Origin: an uncultured bacterium
GTDB lineage: Bacteria; Bacillota; Clostridia; Lachnospirales; Lachnospiraceae
DNA: 53,081 nt
Assembly (NCBI GenBank): GCA_947073545.1
Contig: CAMTMP010000029.1
Coordinates: 1-53,081 of the forward strand
Reading direction: 5' to 3'
Below, in pieces: positions 45,262 through 53,081 of the stretch (position 1 is the stretch's first letter; each line of letters opens with the position of its first letter). Under the pieces are notes generated by a model that was given only the letters and a program-made list of their open reading frames with translations, was not told the origin of the DNA and did no database searches. The translations under genes and the position numbers were made by a program.

Positions 45262-45378
45262 GCAGAACCTCGAAATTGCTTCGCAATTCCTCGGGTGCGT
45301 TGCACCCTCAAACGACCAAATCCGAAAGAGACTTTGTACAAGCACAGTCTCTTTCTTCTTTGGTCATTCTCGTTCTGC
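45262..45378. repeat. Multi-stem palindrome between pgk and tpiA
   Basis: Outer arms GCAGAAC/GTTCTGC (45262-45268, 45372-45378) enclose three stems: AATTGC-TTC-GCAATT (45274-45288), GGGTGC-GTT-GCACCC (45293-45307), and a long arm GACCAAA/TTTGGTC (45314-45320, 45359-45365) capped by AAAGAGACT/AGTCTCTTT (45325-45333, 45346-45354). The result is a four-way junction of 117 bp. It has no terminator U-tract and lies within the glycolytic operon. Confidence 0.87.
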
Positions 45379-45442
45379 TCATCTCATCTATCATCTGCTG
45401 CCTGCAACGTGGCGTAATGGCAGCTTCTACATATTGAAAAGC

Positions 45443-46675
45443 TTACTTATCATCCGCTGCCACAACGCCGGGAAGCTCTTTGCCCTCCAAGAACTCAAGG
45501 GAAGCGCCGCCGCCTGTGGAAATGTGGGACATCTTGTCTGCAAATCCGAGCTGGTTGCATGCCGCTGCGGAATCGCCGCCGCCGATGATGGTGGTAGCAT
45601 CCGTCTCAGCCAGAGCCTTCGCAACTGCGATGGTTCCTTTTGCCAGCGTGGGATTCTCGAATACGCCCATAGGTCCGTTCCAAACAACTGTCTTCGCGCT
45701 CTTAACCGCGTTCGCAAAAAGTTCCTGTGTCTTGGGTCCAATATCCAGACCTTCCTTGTCGGCAGGAATCTGGTCAGAGTCCACATACTCTACATCGATA
45801 GGCGCGTCGATGGGGTTAGGGAATCCGGAAGCTACACCAGTGTCAATGGGAAGTAAGAGCTGTTTGCCGAGCTTTTCAGCCTTCTCCATCATTTCTTTAC
45901 AGTAGTCGATCTTCTCCTCGTCTACGAGAGAATTACCGATCTCATAGCCCTTCGCCTTTAAGAAGGTGAACGCCATGCCGCCGCCGATAATCAGTGTGTC
46001 GCACTTCTCGAGCAGATTGTTGATTACGTTTAACTTATCCGCAACCTTCGCACCGCCAAGGATCGCAACGAAAGGTCTTACCGGGTTCTCCACCGCGTTG
46101 CCGAGGAAGTCGATCTCTTTCTGCATCAGATAGCCAACCGCATTTTCGCCGCCCTTCTCTGTGATAAACTTGGTAACAACCGCAACGGAAGCGTGCGCTC
46201 TGTGAGCGGAGCCGAAAGCGTCGCACACATAAACGTCAGCCAGCTCAGCCAGCTCCTTCGCGAAAGTTTCTCCTGCCTCCTTCGGCTTGGTCTCCTCTTT
46301 GCCACGGAAACGGGTATTCTGCAAGAGCACCACATCGCCCTCGTTCATAGCAGCCACAGCAGCCGTAGCAGCTTCGCCGGTCACGTTGTCGTCCTTTACG
46401 AAATTAACGGGCTTGCCGAGTTTCTCGGAAAGTCTCTCCGCAACGGGCGCTAAAGACTCACCCTCGTTGGGGCCGTTTTTCACCTTGCCAAGGTGGGAGC
46501 AAAGAATTACCTTGCCGCCGTCTGCAAGGAGCTTGTTGATGGTGGGAAGAGCAGCCACGATACGGGTCTCGTCCGTGATCTTGCCTTCCTTTAAGGGTAC
46601 GTTAAAGTCGCATCTTACGAGAACGCGTTTGCCCTTAACGTTGATATCATCTACCGATTTCTTATTTAGTGACAT
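45443..46675 (-). CDS. pgk: Phosphoglycerate kinase
   Basis: The 410-residue enzyme makes ATP from 1,3-bisphosphoglycerate. Two-domain layout is intact: N-terminal [20 protein letters not shown] with substrate Arg/Asp, SHLGKVK, and [13 protein letters not shown]-terminal [31 protein letters not shown] and the nucleotide loop [16 protein letters not shown] lies 8 nt before ATG. It follows gap with two hairpins in the gap between them. Confidence 0.98.
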   Translation of the reverse strand: MSLNKKSVDDINVKGKRVLVRCDFNVPLKEGKITDETRIVAALPTINKLLADGGKVILCSHLGKVKNGPNEGESLAPVAERLSEKLGKPVNFVKDDNVTGEAATAAVAAMNEGDVVLLQNTRFRGKEETKPKEAGETFAKELAELADVYVCDAFGSAHRAHASVAVVTKFITEKGGENAVGYLMQKEIDFLGNAVENPVRPFVAILGGAKVADKLNVINNLLEKCDTLIIGGGMAFTFLKAKGYEIGNSLVDEEKIDYCKEMMEKAEKLGKQLLLPIDTGVASGFPNPIDAPIDVEYVDSDQIPADKEGLDIGPKTQELFANAVKSAKTVVWNGPMGVFENPTLAKGTIAVAKALAETDATTIIGGGDSAAACNQLGFADKMSHISTGGGASLEFLEGKELPGVVAADDK

Positions 46676-46730
46676 GTTTATATCCTCCTGTTTTTCATGT
46701 TCTATTTTGACAAAGGAAATAAGAAAAGAA

Positions 46731-46811
46731 GAGACCCGGCCCAGCGGCCGAGCCTCATTGTTACTCTTATTACTTACTATTGGCGCAGATTTGTTTTTTC
46801 AAACCTGCCAA
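46731..46811 (-). terminator. Two hairpins between gap and pgk
   Basis: Directly after gap, TTGGCAGGTTTG pairs with CAAATCTGCGCCAA (46811-46780) with a bulge. A second stem pairs GAGGCTCGGCC with GGCCGGGTCTC (46756-46731) and is followed by the T-rich TTCTTTTCTTATTT. The second could act as a partial terminator that lowers pgk-tpiA relative to gap. Confidence 0.6.
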
Positions 46812-46822
46812 TTCTTTTCGCT

Positions 46823-47824
46823 TTATGCCAGCTCAGAGAAGTACTTGATGGTACGAACCATCTGAGATGTGTAGCTGTTCTCATTGTCATACCAAGAAAC
46901 AACCTGAACCAGATTGTCCTCGCCTACCATGGTCTGGGTAGCGTCAAAGATAGAACCATAGGTGCTGCCTACGATATCGGAAGATACGATCTCATCCTCA
47001 TTGTAAGCGAAAGACTCTGTAGCTGCTGCCTTCATCGCTGCGTTGATCTCATCCTTGGTAACGGACTTCTCTACGGTTGCAACCAGAATCGTGGTGGAAC
47101 CTGTAGGGGTAGGAACACGCTGTGCGGAACCGATCAGCTTGCCGTTCAGCTCAGGAATAACAAGGCCGATAGCCTTAGCTGCGCCGGTGCTGTTGGGAAC
47201 GATGTTGATCGCGCCTGCGCGGGATCTTCTCAGGTCACCCTTTCTCTGAGGACCGTCAAGGATCATCTGATCGCCTGTATAAGCGTGGATGGTGCTCATG
47301 ATACCGGACTTGATGCCAGCCAGATCGTTGAGTGCCTTAGCCATGGGAGCCAGACAGTTCGTCGTGCAGGATGCTGCGGAAATGATGGTATCGTCAGCTT
47401 TCAGTGTCTCGTGGTTTACATTGTATACGATGGTAGGAAGATCGTTTCCTGCGGGAGCAGAGATAACAACCTTTCTTGCGCCTGCATTGATGTGGGCCTG
47501 AGCCTTCTCTTTGCTGGTGTAGAAGCCGGAGCACTCCAGAACAACGTCAACCTTGAGCTCACCCCAAGGGCAGTTGTTTGCATCGGGCTCTTTGTAGATC
47601 TTTAATGTCTTACCATCAACCGTGATAGAATCCTCGCCTGCGGTTACGGTGTCAGCCAGAGCGTATTTACCCTGAGAAGAATCGTACTTTAACAGGTGTG
47701 CAAGCATCTTCGGGCTTGTCAGATCGTTGATCGCTACAACCTCATAACCCTCTGCTCCGAACATCTGTCTGAACGCCAGACGACCGATACGGCCAAAACC
47801 ATTAATTGCTACTCTTACTGCCAT
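46823..47824 (-). CDS. gap: Glyceraldehyde-3-phosphate dehydrogenase
   Basis: The 333-residue NAD-dependent glycolytic enzyme has the Rossmann start [18 protein letters not shown], the catalytic Cys in [32 protein letters not shown] and [14 protein letters not shown]. An acidic residue in the NAD-site segment (INDLTS) suits NAD rather than NADP. GGAGG lies 8 nt upstream. It is the first gene of the gap-pgk-tpiA unit and has a promoter with an operator-like palindrome at the start site. Confidence 0.98.
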   Translation of the reverse strand: MAVRVAINGFGRIGRLAFRQMFGAEGYEVVAINDLTSPKMLAHLLKYDSSQGKYALADTVTAGEDSITVDGKTLKIYKEPDANNCPWGELKVDVVLECSGFYTSKEKAQAHINAGARKVVISAPAGNDLPTIVYNVNHETLKADDTIISAASCTTNCLAPMAKALNDLAGIKSGIMSTIHAYTGDQMILDGPQRKGDLRRSRAGAINIVPNSTGAAKAIGLVIPELNGKLIGSAQRVPTPTGSTTILVATVEKSVTKDEINAAMKAAATESFAYNEDEIVSSDIVGSTYGSIFDATQTMVGEDNLVQVVSWYDNENSYTSQMVRTIKYFSELA

Positions 47825-47875
47825 TTTTCGTTCCTCCTGAATCTTGATTTTTTGTTACTTTGCTATATCATTTTG

Positions 47876-47912
47876 CCAATCGAATTGGATAAGATTGACA
47901 AAATTTTGTCAA
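47876..47912. promoter_or_regulatory. Two palindromes at the gap transcription start, candidate operators
   Basis: TTGACAAAATTTTGTCAA (47895-47912) is a perfect 18-bp palindrome, and CCAAT-CGA-ATTGG (47876-47888) is a second. They lie immediately downstream of the -10 box, where a bound repressor would block gap. The larger one resembles, but does not match, the TTGTTAA-type Rex consensus; CggR is another possibility. Confidence 0.6.
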
Positions 47913-47919
47913 CGACTTT

Positions 47920-47948
47920 ATTTTACCCAATTTGTCCCAAAAATTCAA
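47920..47948 (-). promoter_or_regulatory. gap promoter
   Basis: Minus strand: TTGAAT (47948-47943), 17-bp spacer, TAAAAT (47925-47920). The predicted start is near 47913, at the edge of the 18-bp palindrome. Confidence 0.72.
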
Positions 47949-48065
47949 GACGTAAATCAAAAATATTTAGGAAATACATAATCTTTCTCAAAAAATACAC
48001 CTGCCAGAAGCCGTTCGTCAAAAAATGCGCATCCATATGCATTTGCATCAATAAAACATTTGTAT

Positions 48066-48095
48066 TTGTCTGCCGCGCTCGCTATACTGTATACT
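48066..48095 (+). promoter_or_regulatory. Promoter of the PHP phosphatase gene
   Basis: TTGTCT (48066-48071), 18-bp spacer, TATACT (48090-48095), 45 bp before the start codon. A second TATACT at 48083-48088 gives an overlapping alternative. Confidence 0.6.
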
Positions 48096-48140
48096 TAAGG
48101 ATAAATAGCGCTGTCAAATCCGCTCAGAAAGGAGTTTCCC

Positions 48141-48959
48141 ATGCCAATCACAGCAGATTTTCACTTACATTCCTCCTTTTCGGGGGATTCCGACATACCT
48201 ATGGAACAGATGGTTCTTCGTGGCATCGAACTGGGGCTTACCGAAATGTGCTTTACGGAGCACAACGACTTTGACTATCCGGTAACCGAACGCGAGACTG
48301 ACGGATTTTTTGAAGTAAATCCCGACGCCTACCTCTGCGATTTCCTGAAACTTCGTGAAAAATACGAGGATAAGATCACCCTGCTTTTCGGCGTCGAACT
48401 GGGTTTACAGCCCCATCTTGCCCAAAGAAACACGGCCTTTGCCCGGGAACACGACTACGATTTCATCATCGGCTCCTCCCACCTTTGCCACGGAAAAGAC
48501 CCCTACTATCCCGCTTTTTATGAGGGGCGCACACAGGAGGCGGCTTATCTGGAATATTTTGAGTCTATACTGGAGAATTTGAAGGCTTACAAAGACTTTG
48601 ACGTATACGGGCATCTGGACTATGTGGTGCGTTACGGACCGGCGAAAGACCAAGGGTACGCCTACGAGATGTACCGGCACATATTTGATCGGATTTTATC
48701 AGAACTGATTGCCATGGAAAAGGGGATCGAGATCAATACCGCCGCTCTGGCAAGGGGGATGCGGGAACCCAATCCCTGCATCGGCATTCTGAAACGTTAC
48801 CGCGCGCTCGGCGGCGAAATTATCACTGCGGGAAGCGACGCGCACGAGCCAAGGCAGATCGCCCACGCCTTTGATCAGGCTGCCGAAATTCTGAAAGAAT
48901 GCGGGTTTCGCTATTATACCACTTTCGAAAAGAGAATCCCTGCTTTTCATAAATTATAA
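48141..48959 (+). CDS. hisK: PHP-domain phosphatase, histidinol-phosphatase type
   Basis: The 272-residue protein has the PHP metal motifs: DFHLHSSFSGD (HxH), FTEHNDFDYP, FGVELGL, IIGSSHLCHG, DVYGHLDYVVRY and AGSDAHEP. PHP phosphatases of this length perform the last but one step of histidine synthesis in Firmicutes; no other his genes are present, so a different phosphoester is possible. AAAGGAG lies 7 nt before ATG. Confidence 0.85.
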   Translation: MPITADFHLHSSFSGDSDIPMEQMVLRGIELGLTEMCFTEHNDFDYPVTERETDGFFEVNPDAYLCDFLKLREKYEDKITLLFGVELGLQPHLAQRNTAFAREHDYDFIIGSSHLCHGKDPYYPAFYEGRTQEAAYLEYFESILENLKAYKDFDVYGHLDYVVRYGPAKDQGYAYEMYRHIFDRILSELIAMEKGIEINTAALARGMREPNPCIGILKRYRALGGEIITAGSDAHEPRQIAHAFDQAAEILKECGFRYYTTFEKRIPAFHKL

Positions 48960-48968
48960 GAGCAGGCG

Positions 48969-50045
48969 CTAAATAATAGTTCCCCCGCCAAGCACATAGT
49001 TATCCTCGTAAAATACCACGGCCTGTCCCGGCGTAATTGCCCGGACGGGCTTTTTGAAGGTAACGCGGATCGTATCTTCGCCCGCTTTCTCAATCAGGCA
49101 TCTCTCGCCTGCGTGGGCATAGCGTATTTTGGCAGTCACCTCTCTCGGCTTTGGCAAGTCCGCCATCCCCATATAATTGATGCAGCCGCAGTACAGCGTA
49201 TCACCGAACACGTCCTGCGCCTCGCCGATCACCACCTCGTCCGTCTCCGGTCTGATCTGTGTGACAAACACGGGACGTCCCATGGCAAGGTTTAGCCCTT
49301 TGCGCTGTCCCACCGTGTAGTGGGTGATGCCCAGATGATGCCCCAGCGTCTCCCCCTCCTTCGTCACAAAGCGGCCGGGCTTTGGCACCCGCTCTCCCGC
49401 CTCTCTGTCGATAAAGGCCGCATAGTCATTGTCGGGGATAAAACAGATTTCCTGACTGTCCGGCTTATGCGCCACCATGAGTCCCGCTTCCGCGGCCATC
49501 TGCCGAATCTTCTCCTTCGTGTACGCCCCCACCGGCATCAGCGTGTGGGCAAGCTGCTCCTGTGTCAGGCTGTAAAGCGCATAGGTCTGGTCTTTCTTTG
49601 CCGTCACCGCATTGCGGATGGCATACCTGCCGTTTGTAAGCCGCACGATCCCCGCGTAATGCCCCGTGGCGATATAGTCCGCCCCAATCTCCAGACTCCT
49701 GTGCAGCATGGCCTCCCACTTCACATAGCGGTTGCAGGCGATACAGGGGTTTGGCGTCCTGCCCGCCAGATATTCCGCCACAAAGTAATCCATGACTCTC
49801 TTCCGAAACTCCTGCTTGAAATTCATCACATAATGGGGAATGTCCAACACTTCCGCCACCCGTCTGGCGTCCTCCACCGCGCTGAATCCGCAGCATCCGC
49901 CCTGCTCCGCTGCCGTCTCGCGCGTTTCCTCCTGCCAGATCTGCATGGTGACGCCCACCACGTCATATCCTTGTCTTTTCAATAAAAGGGCGGCCACGGA
50001 GGAATCCACGCCCCCGGACATACCCACCACTACTTTTTCTGCCAT
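48969..50045 (-). CDS. mnmA: tRNA-specific 2-thiouridylase MnmA
   Basis: The 358-residue enzyme installs sulfur at the wobble uridine of Glu, Gln and Lys tRNAs. It has the PP-loop [12 protein letters not shown] at the N-terminus, the catalytic Cys pair in [12 protein letters not shown] and [11 protein letters not shown], and the family end [12 protein letters not shown]. It converges with the PHP gene with only 9 bp between stop codons and no clear terminator. Confidence 0.97.
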   Translation of the reverse strand: MAEKVVVGMSGGVDSSVAALLLKRQGYDVVGVTMQIWQEETRETAAEQGGCCGFSAVEDARRVAEVLDIPHYVMNFKQEFRKRVMDYFVAEYLAGRTPNPCIACNRYVKWEAMLHRSLEIGADYIATGHYAGIVRLTNGRYAIRNAVTAKKDQTYALYSLTQEQLAHTLMPVGAYTKEKIRQMAAEAGLMVAHKPDSQEICFIPDNDYAAFIDREAGERVPKPGRFVTKEGETLGHHLGITHYTVGQRKGLNLAMGRPVFVTQIRPETDEVVIGEAQDVFGDTLYCGCINYMGMADLPKPREVTAKIRYAHAGERCLIEKAGEDTIRVTFKKPVRAITPGQAVVFYEDNYVLGGGTII

Positions 50046-50069
50046 ACCAGTCTCCGTTCCGAAACGCTT

Positions 50070-50669
50070 TCATGCCTGCATCTGTCTGCGTCTGTTTTTC
50101 GTAAAACCCTTCCCCGGATCTCCCCACGCGCCAAGAACTTCTCCCGTATAAGAAAAGTAAGTCTCACAGGTCGTCGAGACGGGGGCAATCGTTCTCAGCC
50201 GTTCGCCCACCGGACTGCTTTCATCCGCAAGCATCTCGTCGTAAAGCACATTTTTTATCCGGCATAAAAACACCTCGCCGTCTTCAAGCGGAATGCTCTG
50301 TGCAACCTCCAGCTCGAAGTTGACGGGGCTCGCCGTCAGAATCGGCACGTCGAGAACCGCTCCTTTGCCGATCTCGGCGTCAAAGTCCATCTTGTCCTCG
50401 TCATATCCCGGCTTGCAGCCGAGATAGTCAGCCATGGAAAGCAGTTTTTCCGTGACGAGATTCGCAGAAAAGACCTGTCCTGCTTTGATCCTGTCCTTCG
50501 TCATCTTTTCCCCGCCTATGCATATCATCGCCCCGAGCGTCTTGTCCCAGCAATAGCTGAACCAGCAGAACAAGCCGAAGTCAGGTGTCCCGTCCTCCTT
50601 GTATGTGCCGTATAAAAACAAAGTTTGCGGGCAAAAATCATTGGTTCCCTGTCTCGATATCTTAGCCAT
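50070..50669 (-). CDS. Flavin reductase-like FMN-binding protein
   Basis: The 199-residue protein has a flavin-reductase-like split barrel (TLFLYGTYKEDGTPDFGLFC, FSANLVTEKLLSMADYLGCK, GEVFLCRIKNVLYDE). Members bind FMN and reduce flavins or serve redox roles; the substrate is unknown. It starts 2 bp after the MarR gene stop with GGAGG 10 nt upstream, so the pair is one operon. The regulator may sense an oxidant or aromatic compound linked to this protein. Confidence 0.85.
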   Translation of the reverse strand: MAKISRQGTNDFCPQTLFLYGTYKEDGTPDFGLFCWFSYCWDKTLGAMICIGGEKMTKDRIKAGQVFSANLVTEKLLSMADYLGCKPGYDEDKMDFDAEIGKGAVLDVPILTASPVNFELEVAQSIPLEDGEVFLCRIKNVLYDEMLADESSPVGERLRTIAPVSTTCETYFSYTGEVLGAWGDPGKGFTKNRRRQMQA

Positions 50670-50671
50670 AG

Positions 50672-51103
50672 CTACAATTCCTCCTTCACATTGTCGAGCA
50701 CCCTGTGCAGATACCCCTCAAACGCAAGTATCTCCTCCGTACTGAAATTTTTAAAATAGATCCCGTGCATCTCCATGGAAACCTTGTCATAGCTTTCCTT
50801 CAGGTGCGCCGCCTTCTCCGTCAGCGCAATCAGGTTTTTGCGCCTGTCCCCCGGGTCCGGCAGACGCCGTAACAGCCCTGCCTCCTCCATTCTGTCAAGC
50901 ATACTTGTAAGCGTCGTGTTGGCAAGCCCCGTAAGCCTCGACAGCTCTATAATGGATATATGGTCGCGCTGCCACAGCACGTACAAGATCTTCCCCTGCG
51001 CTCCGTTAAATTCTTTTATATTTTCTTTTTGCAGTATCTTGTCAAACACCCGTCCCCCGACCTGTTTGATCTGCGTAATCAGAAAGCCCGCCTGCGTTTC
51101 CAT
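50672..51103 (-). CDS. MarR-family transcriptional regulator
   Basis: The 143-residue protein has the MarR winged helix: HISIIELSRLTGLANTTLTS recognition region, then DRMEEAGLLRRLPDPGDRRK with the wing DPGDRRKN. It forms dimers that bind palindromes and usually represses its own operon. A perfect palindrome overlaps its promoter. Confidence 0.92.
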   Translation of the reverse strand: METQAGFLITQIKQVGGRVFDKILQKENIKEFNGAQGKILYVLWQRDHISIIELSRLTGLANTTLTSMLDRMEEAGLLRRLPDPGDRRKNLIALTEKAAHLKESYDKVSMEMHGIYFKNFSTEEILAFEGYLHRVLDNVKEEL

Positions 51104-51120
51104 ATCGACTCCTCCTGCAA

Positions 51121-51150
51121 AATACTACTATATAGTATTATTTTTGTCAA
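51121..51150 (-). promoter_or_regulatory. MarR operon promoter with overlapping palindromic operator
   Basis: Minus strand: TTGACA (51150-51145), 17-bp spacer, TAGTAT (51127-51122). The palindrome AATACTA-CTATA-TAGTATT (51121-51139) covers the -10 box and spacer, the usual position for MarR autorepression. Confidence 0.85.
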
Positions 51151-51237
51151 CACCCGAACCAAATATACCGACTAAAATTCTATTCTCCTTATTTCCGGCA
51201 TAAACATAGACCATATCTCACACTTAACTGGTGCTCT

Positions 51238-52692
51238 ATGACGTTTAAAAAGTGGAATCATCCTTTGGTAGCCGGAACCGTTATTTTGACTGTAACCGGA
51301 TTAGTCAGCCGTTTTATCGGCTTTTTTTACCGTATTTTCCTATCCAATGTATTCGGTGCGGAGGGCATGGGCCTCTACCAGCTCATCTCTCCCGTGCTGG
51401 CCCTCTCTTTTTCGCTTACCGTGTCCGGCATACAGACGGCCATCTCCAAGTATGTGGCCAGCGAAGCAAGCACACGCGACTACAAAAGTTCCTTCCGCAC
51501 ACTCTGGGCAGGCTTCATTCTGGCCATGGCGCTCTCCGCCGCCTGCGCATTTGGCATCTACGTGTATGCGGAGCCCATCGCGGCAAACCTTCTGCTGGAG
51601 TCCCGGACCGCCCCACTCCTTCGCATCATCGCGCTCTCCATCCCCATGGCCAGCGTGCATTCCTGCATCAACGGCTATTTCTACGGTATCCGAAAAGCCG
51701 GCATCCCCGCCTTTTCCCAGCTCGCGGAGCAGGTCTGCCGCGTGGGAAGCGTCTACCTGATCTATTTTATCTGCCAGAAGCACGGACTTACGCCTACCAT
51801 CAGCTTCGCGGTGGTGGGACTTGTGATCGGTGAGAGCGCCTCCATGATCGTCTCTGTGGTGGCGATTTTAGCCCGCGCACATCAGGTGTTCCCGGCCGGC
51901 GGTTCTGTTTCTGTACACACGCCTTCTGGCTTCCCGGCCGGGCAGACACATGCTTCCCTCTTTTTCCGCCACCGTCGGACCGCCCGGCCTCTCTCCTCCG
52001 TGATCACCATATACCGGCGCATCACAGGACAGCTTTTGCAGCTCGCCGTCCCTCTTTCGGCCAACCGCCTGGTGCTGAACCTACTGCAGAGCGTGGAAGC
52101 GATCTACATACCGAACCGTCTGATGGCATACGGCTTAAGCAACGCCGAAGCCCTGAGCGTTTACGGCGTGCTCACCGGCATGAGCCTGCCATTAATTCTC
52201 TTCCCCTCCGCCATCACAAATTCTGTCTCCGTATTGCTTTTGCCTATCGTTTCCGAGGCTGACGCAGGCGGCAATCAGAACGCCGTGCGCCGCGCCATCT
52301 TCACCTCGATCCGCCTCTGCCTCCTGCTGGGCTTTTTCTGCACCGCCCTGTTTTTGCTGTTTGGACGGCCGGTCGGCCGACTGCTCTTTCATTCGGAGCT
52401 GGCGGGCAGCTTTATTCTCACACTCAGCTTTCTATGCCCTTTCATGTACATTGCCAGTATGCTTAACAGTATCCTGAACGGACTTGGAAAGACCATCCGC
52501 ACCTTTCTTTACAGTGTGGCAAGCCTGCTTTTTCGTCTGTTATTCGTATTCTTTGCCATTCCGCGTTATGGCATACAGGGGTACCTCTGGGGAATGCTCG
52601 CCAGTCAAATGCTGCAAACGCTGCTTTGCACCGTGTCCGCCTTACATGTTACCCGCCAACTGCATGCTCCGTTTAAAAAAGGAACATTGTAG
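51238..52692 (+). CDS. Polysaccharide/lipid flippase, SpoVB-MurJ-like (MOP superfamily)
   Basis: The 484-residue protein has about 14 hydrophobic helices and the MOP start GTVILTVTGLVSRFIGFFYR with FLSNVFGAEGMGLYQLISP. SpoVB-type members are thought to move lipid-linked precursors for peptidoglycan or spore cortex across the membrane. A hydrophilic insert at about 218-260, with Arg/His/Pro-rich sequence, is longer than usual. No clear ribosome-binding site precedes the ATG at 51238; an unrecognised start or a leaderless mRNA is possible. Confidence 0.88.
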   Translation: MTFKKWNHPLVAGTVILTVTGLVSRFIGFFYRIFLSNVFGAEGMGLYQLISPVLALSFSLTVSGIQTAISKYVASEASTRDYKSSFRTLWAGFILAMALSAACAFGIYVYAEPIAANLLLESRTAPLLRIIALSIPMASVHSCINGYFYGIRKAGIPAFSQLAEQVCRVGSVYLIYFICQKHGLTPTISFAVVGLVIGESASMIVSVVAILARAHQVFPAGGSVSVHTPSGFPAGQTHASLFFRHRRTARPLSSVITIYRRITGQLLQLAVPLSANRLVLNLLQSVEAIYIPNRLMAYGLSNAEALSVYGVLTGMSLPLILFPSAITNSVSVLLLPIVSEADAGGNQNAVRRAIFTSIRLCLLLGFFCTALFLLFGRPVGRLLFHSELAGSFILTLSFLCPFMYIASMLNSILNGLGKTIRTFLYSVASLLFRLLFVFFAIPRYGIQGYLWGMLASQMLQTLLCTVSALHVTRQLHAPFKKGTL

Positions 52693-52700
52693 CGTTTTAC

Positions 52701-52729
52701 TTGCGATTCTCCATTTAATATACTATAAT
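52701..52729 (+). promoter_or_regulatory. Promoter of the DAHP synthase gene
   Basis: TTGCGA (52701-52706), 17-bp spacer, perfect TATAAT (52724-52729). A hairpin GCGAAACGG/CCGTTTTCGC (52768-52791) lies in the leader just before the GGGAGG ribosome-binding site and could limit translation. Confidence 0.82.
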
Positions 52730-52802
52730 GTATGTGCTTTTGCGAGACAAACAAAATATGATAAAAGCGAAACGGCAACCCCGTTTTCGCCGGGAGGAAA
52801 AC

Positions 52803-53081
52803 ATGTCATTTCACTATGTAGCCAAATTACCCACCCCCGACGAGATCCGCGAGCGTTTTCCCATGCCCGCCCATCTGGTGGAGGTAAAGAGAGAAAGAGA
52901 TATCGAGATCCGGGACGTGATTACCGGAAAAAGCAAGAAATTTATCGTGATCATCGGCCCCTGCTCGGCAGACAATGAGGAGGCTGTCTGCGATTATGTA
53001 AACCGATTGGCGAAAGTCAACGAGAATTTTTTTTTTAATGATACGGCGACCACCGAGATCTACACAAACAAGCCCCGCACA
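52803..53081 (+). CDS. aroF: 3-deoxy-7-phosphoheptulonate (DAHP) synthase, partial at the window end
   Basis: The 93 visible codons start MSFHYVAKLPTPDEIRERFP and contain FIVIIGPCSADNEEAVCDYV, the conserved GPCS segment of AroFGH-type DAHP synthase, first enzyme of the shikimate pathway. The last codons (53058-53081) encode IYTNKPRT, again family-typical. Between them codons 75-85 read NFFFNDTATTE, which is not family sequence: it translates a poly-T plus sequencing-adapter stretch. The true gene continues past the window. GGGAGG lies 6 nt before ATG. Confidence 0.88.
   Translation, partial: MSFHYVAKLPTPDEIRERFPMPAHLVEVKRERDIEIRDVITGKSKKFIVIIGPCSADNEEAVCDYVNRLAKVNENFFFNDTATTEIYTNKPRT
53027..53065. 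other. Illumina P5 flow-cell oligo embedded in the assembly (artefact)
   Basis: Exactly ten T (53027-53036) are followed by a perfect 29-nt match to P5, beginning AATGATACGGCGACCACCGA and ending ATCTACAC. T10 plus P5 is the layout of the oligo grafted on flow cells. The last bases of P5 coincide with genomic ATCTACAC, after which native coding sequence continues in frame. Confidence 0.95.

Noticed and set aside
53027..53036. T-run as an intrinsic terminator
   Set aside because: No hairpin precedes it and it is exactly the T10 linker of the flow-cell oligo followed by P5.

Overview
This 53 kb window looks like a contig from a low-GC-lineage but roughly 50% GC clostridial bacterium, most likely Lachnospiraceae. 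Evidence: the 16S rRNA 5' end, a perfect CIRCE operator in front of groES-groEL, the Firmicutes order secG-rnr-smpB-ssrA, consensus sigma-A promoters with 17-bp spacers, strong GGAGG ribosome-binding sites, BspA-type leucine-rich surface repeats, a chromosomal TraX protein and an RND-type pump with a lipoprotein adaptor. These are family-level inferences; no search was run. Almost every gene is on the minus strand, co-oriented with the rRNA operon whose first 52 bases form the left edge.

Layout from left to right. 1-526: start of 16S rRNA and its promoter, with a leader full of related short palindromes. 527-4.7 kb: a lipoprotein, an orphan sensor kinase and a dCache diguanylate cyclase. 4.7-9.5 kb: RND permease plus membrane-fusion lipoprotein. 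9.7-15.8 kb: a signalling operon with a chemoreceptor, a coiled-coil membrane protein, an OmpR-type regulator and a soluble hybrid kinase. 15.9-19.5 kb: tmRNA, SmpB, RNase R and SecG, i.e. trans-translation and RNA turnover. 19.5-25.4 kb: a 1539-residue surface protein (LRR, class 3 lipase, MBG-like repeats) and an Rpn-family nuclease-like protein. 25.5-29.3 kb: an operon of VWA protein, MoxR ATPase and LRR/helical protein. 29.5-33.5 kb: TraX, a metallo-beta-lactamase-fold hydrolase and a bifunctional RelA/SpoT. 33.6-36.1 kb: accessory genes (HicB-like orphan, isochorismatase-like hydrolase divergent from a WYL regulator, XRE membrane regulator). 36.3-38.6 kb: groEL and groES under CIRCE. 38.9-40.4 kb: a frameshifted zinc-ribbon gene and a degenerate GGDEF protein. 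40.6-44.5 kb: a cobalamin riboswitch followed by binding protein, permease, ATPase and an adenosyltransferase-like protein, a coherent B12 uptake unit. 44.5-47.9 kb: tpiA, pgk and gap, transcribed gap to pgk to tpiA. 48.1-53.1 kb: PHP phosphatase, mnmA, flavin reductase-like protein with a MarR regulator, a SpoVB/MurJ-like flippase and the 5' part of a DAHP synthase gene.

The most unusual structure outside the genes is a family of 100-115 bp branched palindromes (26416-26513, 31106-31218, 38000-38096, 38136-38233). They share a first hairpin (GAGAATGCC/GGCATTCTC) and a closing arm, all lie in the same orientation, and three of the four begin within 2 bp of the stop codon of the upstream gene. 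They sit inside transcription units and lack a terminator U-tract, so a role in transcript processing, stability or differential expression is plausible but unproven. Related multi-stem structures separate secG from rnr and pgk from tpiA.

The right end carries a sequencing artefact. Positions 53027-53065 are ten T residues followed by the 29-base Illumina P5 sequence, embedded in the DAHP synthase gene. Genomic sequence resumes in frame for the last codons. This stretch must not be read as biology.
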